Positions 1 to 5,908 of a stretch of DNA of 8,168 nucleotides are shown here, piece after piece. The DNA comes from an uncultured Clostridia bacterium (GTDB taxonomy: Bacteria; Bacillota; Clostridia; TANB77; CAG-508): NCBI GenBank assembly GCA_947628885.1, contig CANRBO010000051.1, forward strand, positions 1 to 8,168, given 5' to 3'. Below the pieces are notes generated by a model, which had not been told where the DNA came from, did no database searches, and saw only the letters and a program-made list of their open reading frames with translations. The translations under genes were made by a program, and so were the position numbers. How positions within the stretch are numbered: the stretch's first letter is position 1; every line of letters starts with the position of its first letter.

Positions 1-787
1 CAGGAAGAGCATTTTTCCAAAATTCTGTTACACCTTTCTTTCCCCCTGCAATAAATGCGTATAACGTATATATTATAAAGTAGAACAAAAATGCCACTAC
101 TGTATATAATATAAATGTTTTCAAATATCCTATAGCAATTGATGCTCCGAAGCTACCAACTAATGCTGCAAAATAGCAACCTAATCCAATTGGTGCATAA
201 TACATTAATACTTTTATAAAGTTTTGTACTACTTCATTTGCAGAATTTAGGAAATCTAAAAATGGTTTTCCCTTTTCTCCTGCCATTTTAGTAGCAATTC
301 CACATATTATTGAAAATACTAATAATGCTATAATATTATTTTTTGATAATAATTCTTGAAAATCACCTACAGTAAGTAATTGTACTGTTCTTTCAGCAAT
401 TGTTAGATCTTCTTCTTCTGTCTCTTCTTCGGATGTTTCTTCTAATGAAGCTCTAATAGCTTCTCCGTCTTCTGTATCTACTAGTTTAGTAAATGTTGTA
501 CTAGCAAAACCTATTAATAGTGCAATTAATGATGTGATAACAAACACAACAACAATTGTGACTATTATTTTTCCAAATCTTTTTGGACTTTGCATTTTTG
601 CAATTGAAGTGGTTATTGTTAAGAAAATAAGTGGTACAATAATAACTAGTAGTAAGTTAACAAAGATGTCTCCTAGTGGTTGTAATACAGTTGCTTTTTC
701 TTGGAATATAATTCCTACGATTGCACCAACGATAAGAGCAACTAAAAGAATTATCGTTGATTTGTAATTTGATAAAAATTTTTTCAT
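1..787 (-). CDS. Dicarboxylate/amino acid:cation symporter (DAACS/SDF family), partial: N-terminal 262 residues
   Basis: This is an integral membrane secondary transporter that in this family couples Na+ or H+ entry to uptake of C4-dicarboxylates or acidic/neutral amino acids; the substrate cannot be told from this fragment. The frame is open from ATG at 785-787 to the left edge of the window, giving about 262 of the usual 400-430 residues. The C-terminal half with the HP1/HP2 substrate and sodium sites lies outside. Visible family signs are the first helix STIILLVALIVGAIVG (about 10-25), the second helix with LLLVIIVPLIFLTI (about 45-58), NNIIALLVFSIICGIA (about 150-165) and the YYAPIGLG motif (about 195-202). 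An acidic stretch, EETSEEETEEEDL, lies at about 116-128 in the loop between helices 3 and 4. A weak-to-moderate GAGG ribosome site lies 11 nt upstream. The gene has its own promoter (854-882), so it is probably not part of the upstream operon. Confidence 0.9.
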   Translation of the reverse strand, partial: MKKFLSNYKSTIILLVALIVGAIVGIIFQEKATVLQPLGDIFVNLLLVIIVPLIFLTITTSIAKMQSPKRFGKIIVTIVVVFVITSLIALLIGFASTTFTKLVDTEDGEAIRASLEETSEEETEEEDLTIAERTVQLLTVGDFQELLSKNNIIALLVFSIICGIATKMAGEKGKPFLDFLNSANEVVQNFIKVLMYYAPIGLGCYFAALVGSFGASIAIGYLKTFILYTVVAFLFYFIIYTLYAFIAGGKKGVTEFWKNALP

Positions 788-821
788 AATTAATACTACC
801 TCTTTTTTATTAGTGGTAACG

Positions 822-839
822 AGAATATAATTATATTCT
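822..839. promoter_or_regulatory. 18-bp perfect palindrome in the symporter leader (candidate operator)
   Basis: AGAATATAATTATATTCT reads the same on both strands. It lies about 8-25 nt downstream of the predicted transcription start of the symporter gene and upstream of its ribosome site. A repressor bound here would block early elongation. It is all A/T in the core, so chance in such AT-rich DNA is a real alternative. Confidence 0.4.
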
Positions 840-853
840 TCGAATTTATCCTT

Positions 854-882
854 ATTATAAACTATATGATTTGAAAAAGCAA
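854..882 (-). promoter_or_regulatory. Sigma-A-type promoter of the symporter gene
   Basis: On the minus strand TTGCTT (877-882) is followed after exactly 17 nt by a perfect TATAAT (854-859). The predicted start is near 847, giving a leader of about 60 nt before the ATG at 787. The -35 box sits inside an inverted repeat (866-899), and an 18-bp palindrome follows the start site. Confidence 0.6.
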
Positions 883-899
883 GTTATAATTCAAATCAT
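866..899. promoter_or_regulatory. 10-bp inverted repeat over the -35 box (candidate operator)
   Basis: ATGATTTGAA (866-875) and TTCAAATCAT (890-899) are perfect inverted copies separated by 14 nt. The -35 hexamer (877-882) falls in the spacer. The geometry suits binding of a dimeric regulator, but no regulator gene is visible in the window. Confidence 0.45.
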
Positions 900-968
900 T
901 AAAAAATAGTTTTAAACTGCGTTTTTTCATATAATTACAACTTTTCGTTATACAATCAGTTTAAACTT

Positions 969-1010
969 AAAATCAACTTTCATTTTAGTTAAAAAATAAA
1001 AGCTGATTTT
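969..1010 (-). terminator. Long hairpin after the GT2 gene, likely transcription terminator
   Basis: Read on the minus strand, 1010-993 pairs with 986-969 to give an 18-bp stem with two G-U wobbles, closed by the 6-nt loop TTAACT. It starts 13 nt after the GT2 stop codon. The stem begins with AAAA and ends with TTTT, so the U-run is part of the stem, as is common for terminators in AT-rich Bacillota. No extra U-tract follows. It separates the five-gene operon from the symporter unit, which has its own promoter. Confidence 0.55.
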
Positions 1011-1022
1011 AAAAGTATTTGA

Positions 1023-2006
1023 TTAAAGTCCTTTAGCTTGTAACATAACTTTTTTTATAAATTGTTTTACATTTCTAATTTTTATATTTTTAGATATATG
1101 CCTTTGTTTTAGCTGTTCTTTAAAAAAATGTTTGTCTTCTCCTTCTAATTCAGGTAATATTACCAATAATGAGTTTGTCAAAAATATCATAAAATTTTCA
1201 AAAGTATATTTATCTAATTTTAATTGCTGAGCTCTTTTAACTAGTTCATCAAAATTGGACAATATATCTTCTAATTTTTTTCTTTTCTTTTTAGCATCAC
1301 TAGTTCTCATAATACTTTCATTAGATAATACATAATAATATTCGTTCTTTCCTAATGAAACCATTGATTTTGCCTGCAATACAACCAACGGCATTGTTGC
1401 AAAATCCTCATGATACTTTCCTTTTGGAAATTTCATAACTATATTGCGACTTACTGCATAATTCCAAGCACTAGATATTAATTTGTCTTTTCCATATAAT
1501 GCGTTAAATCCTTCTATTCCTGTACTTTTTTCAAATGGATAGCATGGCTCAATCCCAACTTTTTCCCCTTTTTCATTTACATAAATCGGATTCCATTTTA
1601 TTAGTTCAATTCCTTCATTTATATATTTTTCTATATCATGAAGTAAATAATTTGAAATATAATCATCACTATCTACAAATATTATGTAATCTCCAGTTGA
1701 ATTATCTATACCAACATTTCTGGCATCTGCAAGCCCACCATTAGTTTTTTTTATGTACACAAATTGTACTTTTCTTTCTTCACTATTTAATATCATTTTT
1801 CTAAAAGCAACGCAATCTTTGCTCTTTTCATTTTCTTGTTTTTCTTGTAACCATTGATTTACTACATTTTCAGTATCATCATTTGAGCCGTCATTAACCA
1901 AAACTATCTCATAATCTAAGTTAGTTTCCTTCTGCTCTAATATTGAATTTAGCGCTCTGCTAATGGTTTTACTAGCATTATACGCTGGGATTACAAAACT
2001 AATCAT
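1023..2006 (-). CDS. Glycosyltransferase family 2 protein
   Basis: This is a GT-A fold glycosyltransferase that uses a nucleotide-sugar donor. The donor and acceptor are unknown, and a cell-surface polysaccharide or glycolipid is the likely product class. The 327 residues show the family order: the opening strand SFVIPAYNASKTISRAL (3-19), the donor-binding VNDGS (37-41), GGLADARNVGID (90-101), the metal-binding FVDSDD (DxD-type, 110-115), and the later HED at 199-201 in the acceptor half. A charged insert of about 25 residues (roughly 53-80) lengthens the segment between the second strand and the GGLADARN helix. The C-terminal 90 residues are lysine-rich and lack predicted membrane spans, so the enzyme is probably cytoplasmic or membrane-associated. 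The ATG at 2004-2006 has AAAAGGAAAA 4 nt upstream. It is separated from the other glycosyltransferase by the repeat array. Confidence 0.92.
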   Translation of the reverse strand: MISFVIPAYNASKTISRALNSILEQKETNLDYEIVLVNDGSNDDTENVVNQWLQEKQENEKSKDCVAFRKMILNSEERKVQFVYIKKTNGGLADARNVGIDNSTGDYIIFVDSDDYISNYLLHDIEKYINEGIELIKWNPIYVNEKGEKVGIEPCYPFEKSTGIEGFNALYGKDKLISSAWNYAVSRNIVMKFPKGKYHEDFATMPLVVLQAKSMVSLGKNEYYYVLSNESIMRTSDAKKKRKKLEDILSNFDELVKRAQQLKLDKYTFENFMIFLTNSLLVILPELEGEDKHFFKEQLKQRHISKNIKIRNVKQFIKKVMLQAKGL

Positions 2007-2109
2007 TTTCTTTTCCTTTTAATTATATTTACAAATTACATTTATATATGCCGTATGGCATTATGGAATTGATGACATGAAGTAGTAAAATTATATATTT
2101 GTGTAAAAT

Positions 2110-2139
2110 ATTATAGTGAAAACACCGCGCAGCGCTCAA
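2110..2139 (-). promoter_or_regulatory. Promoter-like element in repeat unit 1, directed at the GT2 gene
   Basis: On the minus strand TTGAGC (2134-2139) and TATAAT (2110-2115) are separated by 18 nt. Transcription would start near 2103 and give a leader of about 97 nt to the GT2 start. The -10 is perfect and the -35 matches four of six consensus bases. Confidence 0.4.
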
Positions 2140-2164
2140 CCGGAGCCTTCAGGCGTAGGGCGCT
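2131..2164. repeat. GC-rich hairpin of repeat unit 1
   Basis: AGCGCTC (2131-2137) pairs with GGGCGCT (2158-2164), including one T-G wobble on the plus strand. An inner AC/GT pair and the tip GCC-TTCA-GGC follow after a bulge. On the minus strand the wobble becomes an A-C mismatch, so the fold is better on plus-strand RNA or as a DNA structure. Confidence 0.5.
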
Positions 2165-2245
2165 TGAAGCAAATTACATTTATTTGCCGTATGGCATTAT
2201 GGAATTGATGACAGCAAGTAGTAAAATTATATATTTGTGTAAAAT

Positions 2246-2275
2246 ATTATAGTGAAAACACCGCGCAGCGCTCAA
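2246..2275 (-). promoter_or_regulatory. Promoter-like element in repeat unit 2
   Basis: This is the same element as in unit 1: TTGAGC (2270-2275), an 18-nt spacer and TATAAT (2246-2251) on the minus strand. If both are active, the array supplies two promoters in series ahead of the GT2 gene. Confidence 0.35.
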
Positions 2276-2298
2276 CCGGAGCGTTAGCGTAGGGCGCT
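2267..2298. repeat. GC-rich hairpin of repeat unit 2
   Basis: It has the same outer 7-bp stem as unit 1, but the tip is GC-GTTA-GC instead of GCC-TTCA-GGC. One C and one G from opposite sides of the stem are gone, so the fold is kept. Confidence 0.5.
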
Positions 2299-2303
2299 TG
2301 AAG

Positions 2304-2383
2304 CAAATTACATTTATATATGCCGTATGGCATTATGGAATTTGCGACAGCAAGGTGTAAAACTATAATATTTTACACAAATA
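2304..2383. repeat. Partial repeat unit 3 with inverted end
   Basis: From 2304 it follows the unit consensus through the mini-hairpin to about 2353. It then changes to GGTGT and a 22-nt segment (2362-2383) that is the exact reverse complement of 2232-2253 in unit 2 and 2096-2117 in unit 1. It ends 17 nt from the GT4 stop codon. Confidence 0.75.
2355..2378 (-). other. 8-bp hairpin just after the GT4 gene
   Basis: GTGTAAAA and TTTTACAC pair around the 8-nt loop TATTATAG on the minus strand, 22 nt after the GT4 stop codon. There is no U-tract behind it, so it is at best a weak terminator or an RNA 3'-end stabiliser. It arises from the inverted end of repeat unit 3. Confidence 0.4.
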
Positions 2384-2399
2384 ATAGTATATTAATTAT

Positions 2400-3470
2400 T
2401 CAGCCAATAATAGAATTTAATTTTGCTAAAATTTCTGCATTAAATGCTTCCGCGTCAAATTTCTCAGGTTCGAAGCCGTTTTTCAAGAACTCCTTCATGC
2501 CCTTATACACGCCTTTTTCGCTCTTTTCCACAACAATACCAAATTTACCGCTAATATCTTTTTTAGCATCTGACACATCTGTTGTTATTATTGGTTTATT
2601 TAAAATTTTTGCTTCTACAAATACAACTGGATAGCCTTCGAATTCGGATGACATTAAGAGTGCATCACTATTTTTTAAATATGGGTATGGATTTTTCTTG
2701 GCTCCTAAAAATTCGATATTATCTAAATATTTTGCCATTTCACTATATTGTTTACTTGAACTGCCTTTGCCAATAAAAATGACTCTAAATTTAAATCCTT
2801 CTTTATTCAGTTTTTTCGTTGCATTAATTATTCTACTAAGCTTTTTTTGCTTTTCATCATGTCTGCCAATATTTATAAATGTTATTACATCCTTCTTTTT
2901 GAAGTCATCCACTTTTTCTTCTGACTTTTTTAGTATTTGTTCATGGTCAATCAAATTATTGCAAACCACCGCTCTTTTACTATACTCAGGAAACTGTGCA
3001 ATAAATACTCTTCTGTCCATTTCAGATACAAATACAATCTTTTTATAAGCATATATTTTTAAATCATTGAAAAATTTTCTATACTGAAAAATGTCATCAT
3101 TATAAAAGTTCAAATAATCATTATGCACCCATAATGCTGAGTTCTTGCTAGCTGTTCTTGCTACAAATGATGCTGGAAAGCTGTATGTTGCAAAGCATGC
3201 TGAAAAGTCAAATTTATTTTTGTATTTTAATTTAAATGACAATTGTTTTAAATAATTATGTGCTTTTCTAAAAATAGTATTTTTTATTTCGCTTGTTTTA
3301 TATGTGATTATGTTAACATTTTTAGGGATTTCTTTTAAGAAAATCCCCTGCTTTTTTTCTAACACTAAAGTTATATTATAATTATTCGATAAATTTTTTA
3401 GCAATGTTACTAGTGCTGTTTCTATTCCGCCAACGTCAAGCGAATATGCTGAAAATAGTATGTTTTTCAA
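2400..3470 (-). CDS. Glycosyltransferase family 4 protein (TTG start)
   Basis: This is a GT-B fold, retaining-type glycosyltransferase of 356 residues; donor and acceptor are unknown, with a cell-surface glycan as the likely product class. The N-terminal domain starts with NILFSAYSLDVGGIETAL (3-20), where GG at 14-15 is the usual glycine loop of GT4 enzymes, and includes ALWVHND (112-118). The C-terminal domain starts at FINIGRHDEKQKK (198-210), corresponding to the GR..xxK donor-phosphate region. It carries the EX7E motif (E278 and E286 in FEGYPVVFVEA), the hallmark of the family. No signal peptide or membrane span is visible, so it probably acts at the inner membrane face. The start codon is TTG at 3468-3470; AAAGGA 7 nt upstream supports it. 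The gene lies 16 bp after rpiA and is probably cotranscribed with it. Confidence 0.92.
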   Translation of the reverse strand: MKNILFSAYSLDVGGIETALVTLLKNLSNNYNITLVLEKKQGIFLKEIPKNVNIITYKTSEIKNTIFRKAHNYLKQLSFKLKYKNKFDFSACFATYSFPASFVARTASKNSALWVHNDYLNFYNDDIFQYRKFFNDLKIYAYKKIVFVSEMDRRVFIAQFPEYSKRAVVCNNLIDHEQILKKSEEKVDDFKKKDVITFINIGRHDEKQKKLSRIINATKKLNKEGFKFRVIFIGKGSSSKQYSEMAKYLDNIEFLGAKKNPYPYLKNSDALLMSSEFEGYPVVFVEAKILNKPIITTDVSDAKKDISGKFGIVVEKSEKGVYKGMKEFLKNGFEPEKFDAEAFNAEILAKLNSIIG

Positions 3471-3477
3471 TTTTAAT

Positions 3478-3483
3478 TCCTTT
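3478..3483 (-). promoter_or_regulatory. Ribosome binding site that fixes the GT4 TTG start
   Basis: AAAGGA lies 7 nt before the TTG codon and just after the rpiA stop. It decides in favour of TTG, since the conserved N-terminal strand NILFSAYSL begins right behind it and no ATG is available near. Confidence 0.7.
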
Positions 3484-3486
3484 CTT

Positions 3487-4125
3487 TTAGGTTATAATTT
3501 CTACATTATACCCCATAAATAATCCTGATTCAATTACTCCTGATATTTGCTTTATTTTCTTTTCTAAGCTCACATCTATATCTTCGAATTTTGCATGCAA
3601 AATAGAATTATTATTTTCAGTCATCCCTTTAAAAATAATTTCAGTTGCTCCTAGCTTTTTTAATTCATCAGATACATATTTTAAAGCAGTTGGAAAAACT
3701 TCAACTGGAACTGGATGTTTTTCTCCTAGTTTGTCTACAAATTTAGTATCATCCACTAATATATATGTTATAGGAGAATTTAGCATATTTAGCTTTTCTT
3801 TGAACATTGCTGCTCCCATGCCTTTTATCATATTATTCTCAGTATCTACTTCATCAGCTCCGTCAAATGCCCAGTCAATGCTATCTTCTAATAAATTCCC
3901 TATTTCAATATCATACTGTTTGCATACTTCTTCTATTTCTTTAGAAGTTGGGATTGCTTTTATTTTCCAATTTTCTTCTTTAACTTTTTTTCCTATTTCT
4001 ATTGCTGTTAAATATGAGGTTGACCCCGAGCCAAACCCAATGGTTTGGCCGTTATCAACCTTCTCTGATAATTTTTTAGCTAGAACAAGTTTTTTTTCTT
4101 TATTTGTTATACTATTTATATCCAT
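3487..4125 (-). CDS. rpiA: Ribose-5-phosphate isomerase A
   Basis: This cytoplasmic enzyme of the non-oxidative pentose phosphate pathway interconverts ribose 5-phosphate and ribulose 5-phosphate. The 212-residue protein is slightly short for the family (about 220-230). It shows the phosphate-binding TIGFGSGST (28-36), the active-site DGADEVD (88-94) and KGMGAAMFKEK (101-111). By alignment with E. coli RpiA, D88, D91, K101 and E110 correspond to the catalytic D81, D84, K94 and E103. LGEKHPVPVEVFP (133-145) is also typical. Two usual glycine-loop residues differ: GSGST where most have GTGST, and KGMGAA where most have KGGGAA. The key acids and lysine are present, so it should be active. The ATG at 4123-4125 has AAAGGA 8 nt upstream. 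Its place between a surface protein and a glycosyltransferase is unusual; it may simply be carried in the operon or may supply pentose phosphates. Confidence 0.95.
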   Translation of the reverse strand: MDINSITNKEKKLVLAKKLSEKVDNGQTIGFGSGSTSYLTAIEIGKKVKEENWKIKAIPTSKEIEEVCKQYDIEIGNLLEDSIDWAFDGADEVDTENNMIKGMGAAMFKEKLNMLNSPITYILVDDTKFVDKLGEKHPVPVEVFPTALKYVSDELKKLGATEIIFKGMTENNNSILHAKFEDIDVSLEKKIKQISGVIESGLFMGYNVEIIT

Positions 4126-4153
4126 AAATTTTTTCCTTTATACGATTTTATTT

Positions 4154-5908
4154 TTAATGTTTTTTCTTTTTAATATCATTTAAAAAGTCTTCTTTATTAA
4201 ATTCTTTTTCTTCCGTTTCTTTATTTACAGATTTTTTTCTTTTATCTTTTATTTCTTTTTCTAATTCTGCTAATTTCTTTTCTCTAGCTTCTTCTTCCAT
4301 TTTTAATCTTGCTATTTCTTCTTCCTCTGTTTCTTGTTCATCTGTTGAATTATTTTCTGTTTCACTTTCTTCTTTGTTGTCTACATCTATTTCAACTTTA
4401 TCATCATATTTTTCGCTTTCCATTTCTCCAGCCATTTTGTCAAATTCTTGATGTTTTTCTTTTTCCTCATTTTCAATTTGTTTAGCAGTTTCTTCATATT
4501 CGTCACCTAATTTTTTCAAATTATCTTCTGTTACATATGTATCTTCGTCATCGTAATTAAATAATTTTTGTTTTCTTTCTTGTAATTCTTTTTCATTTGG
4601 TTTCTTTACAAATTTATCATAGTCTTCATCATCTTCACTTCCTGCTTGTTCTTGCTTATTCTTTTTATGATTTATAATTAGCAATACAACCAAAGCAATT
4701 GCTAAGACTACAATAATTCCAGCTACTATTCCCATTATTATTTTTGTTTTCTTCTTATTATTTAATTCTACATTTTCAGCATTAATAAGCATAATGTCTT
4801 CTTTATTTACAGTAATTTGGTAAACAGATTTTACTTCTTCATCAGTTGGAGATAATAGAGTGATTTTTACAAGATTTTTTCCATTTTGTAATTTATCAGC
4901 TCCTTCAACATTTACAATTATTTTATCATTTTCTACTTCGCTGTCTATTTCTAAACTTTCAATTTCTCCTCCAACTTTTAATTCATAATTAAACGTTTCA
5001 GAGTTAAATTTCGGATCTAATTCAACTTCCTCGGTTTTACCGTCTCCGTCTACTGTTTTTACTATTAAATTACTTAATCTTAAATCTGACTGTTCAATTA
5101 TTTCAGGTTTTATAAATGTTAATCTATATGTTCTAACTGATTCATTTTCTGCCATTACATTTATTTCAATAACATTTTCTCCAACCTTAACATTAATTGT
5201 ACCTGTTCCACCAACTTTTGCTCTACTATCTTCTGCTCTTGCTGATACATTAATATTTTCCAATGTAGAGAAATCAAAATCTTCCGGAAATTCAATTGTA
5301 TATTCCATTTTTTCTCTACTAAATGCTGGTGTTAATGTTCCTTGGCTTACACTTAAAGAACTTAAATAATTATTGCTTGATTTTGGTGCTTCTGCTACAG
5401 GCTCTTGATTATTTCCACCACCTTCTGCTGGTATTTGTTGTGTTTGATTTGTCCCACCAGTTTCTCCTGAAGAAGGCGTATTTTGTGTTCCTTGATTTTC
5501 ACTTTCTCCACCTGTTGAACCACCTGTTGAAGGTGGTGCAGACTGTTTTTGATTTATATTAATTGTTTTTGGCGATACTGAAACTGTTTCATAATCATTA
5601 TCAGTCAATTCTACCGGTGTTGCTGTTATTGACGCTGGAAATCCCAATATCTTAGCCGTTATACTTATACTATTTCTTTCAATCCACTCTTGATCTTTGC
5701 TTAGCTGAACATTACTTCCACTTAATTGTACAAGTCCTGCTAAGCCTTCTCCTGTAATCGTATAAGTTAATGTATCTCCAACATTTCCTTCTGTAGGTCC
5801 TACAAAACTAAAATTATATGATGCTGCAATACTATTCATCATACTCATATTTGAAATTAATAATAATGTAATACAAATTATACCAACTTTATAAAAAACT
5901 TTTTTCAT
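4154..5908 (-). CDS. Secreted, single-pass membrane protein with Ig-like and cadherin-like beta-sandwich domains and a long charged cytoplasmic tail
   Basis: The function is unknown; the build is that of a surface-displayed receptor or scaffold. A signal peptide covers residues 1-29 (cleavage likely after SIAA). An Ig-like or reduced cohesin-like beta domain follows at about 30-118 (GNVGDTLTYTITG, then ITAKILGFPASITATPVEL). A Gly/Ser/Thr/Gln/Pro-rich linker at 119-178 leads to a cadherin-like beta-sandwich domain at about 180-268 (NNYLSSLSVSQGTLTPAFS opens it, TYRLTF closes it). A second, diverged copy lies at about 274-370 (SDLRLSNLIV ... VYQITVNKE). A transmembrane helix at about 388-413 is followed by a 171-residue tail rich in Glu, Lys and Asp, with coiled-coil-like stretches and a KKKKH end. 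The ATG abuts the autolysin stop (TAAATG); GGGGTGGA in the autolysin 3' end serves as ribosome site, so translation is probably coupled. There is no sortase or S-layer signal. Confidence 0.8.
   Translation of the reverse strand: MKKVFYKVGIICITLLLISNMSMMNSIAASYNFSFVGPTEGNVGDTLTYTITGEGLAGLVQLSGSNVQLSKDQEWIERNSISITAKILGFPASITATPVELTDNDYETVSVSPKTININQKQSAPPSTGGSTGGESENQGTQNTPSSGETGGTNQTQQIPAEGGGNNQEPVAEAPKSSNNYLSSLSVSQGTLTPAFSREKMEYTIEFPEDFDFSTLENINVSARAEDSRAKVGGTGTINVKVGENVIEINVMAENESVRTYRLTFIKPEIIEQSDLRLSNLIVKTVDGDGKTEEVELDPKFNSETFNYELKVGGEIESLEIDSEVENDKIIVNVEGADKLQNGKNLVKITLLSPTDEEVKSVYQITVNKEDIMLINAENVELNNKKKTKIIMGIVAGIIVVLAIALVVLLIINHKKNKQEQAGSEDDEDYDKFVKKPNEKELQERKQKLFNYDDEDTYVTEDNLKKLGDEYEETAKQIENEEKEKHQEFDKMAGEMESEKYDDKVEIDVDNKEESETENNSTDEQETEEEEIARLKMEEEAREKKLAELEKEIKDKRKKSVNKETEEKEFNKEDFLNDIKKKKH

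Larger units (their letters stand above)
2032..2169. repeat. Repeat unit 1 (138 bp)
   Basis: This is the full unit nearest the GT2 start codon, beginning 25 nt upstream of it. It holds ATGCCGTATGGCAT (a 5-bp stem with GTAT loop), the central segment at 2096-2117, and the hairpin at 2131-2164 whose tip is GCC-TTCA-GGC. Confidence 0.85.
2170..2303. repeat. Repeat unit 2 (134 bp)
   Basis: This is the second full unit, continuous with the first. It differs mainly by loss of 2 nt in the TTTATATATGCC stretch and 2 nt in the hairpin tip. It keeps the central segment (2232-2253) and the GC-rich hairpin (2267-2298). Confidence 0.85.
2032..2383. repeat. Tandem repeat array, about 2.5 copies of a 134-138 bp unit
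   Basis: This array fills almost the whole 393-bp gap between the two glycosyltransferase genes. Unit 1 is 2032-2169, unit 2 is 2170-2303 and a partial third begins at 2304. Units 1 and 2 are nearly identical, differing by two 2-nt length changes and a few substitutions. Each full unit has three parts: an AT-rich start with the mini-hairpin GCCGTATGGC, an AT-rich centre, and a GC-rich hairpin segment that stands out against the AT-rich surroundings. The third copy matches for about 50 nt and then switches into an inverted version of the central segment. No reading frame of note lies in it, and there are no spacers as in CRISPR. It may be a MITE-like or intergenic repeat family. Confidence 0.85.

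Noticed and set aside
534..767. Plus-strand reading frame of 77 codons
   Set aside because: It is the antisense shadow of the symporter gene, whose motifs are clear on the minus strand.
788..853. Riboswitch in the symporter leader
   Set aside because: The leader is only about 60 nt and holds one palindrome; no conserved aptamer core is recognisable.
908..967. Inverted repeat TTTAAACTG / CAGTTTAAA
   Set aside because: The arms are 9 bp, largely self-palindromic around TTTAAA and 37 nt apart in AT-rich DNA; chance is a sufficient explanation.
2032..2383. Possible CRISPR array
   Set aside because: The units are 134-138 bp, directly abutting and nearly identical along their whole length, with no spacers and no cas genes nearby.
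2007..2399. Remnant of an insertion sequence with transposase
   Set aside because: No frame in the gap encodes anything like a transposase; at most the array is a non-autonomous element.
2320..2634. Plus-strand reading frame of 104 codons overlapping the GT4 end
   Set aside because: It is antisense to the well-supported GT4 C-terminus, has no family resemblance, and its start lies in the repeat.
3731..4183. Plus-strand reading frame of 150 codons
   Set aside because: It is antisense to rpiA, which has all family motifs; the Ser/Phe-rich translation is typical of an antisense shadow in AT-rich DNA.
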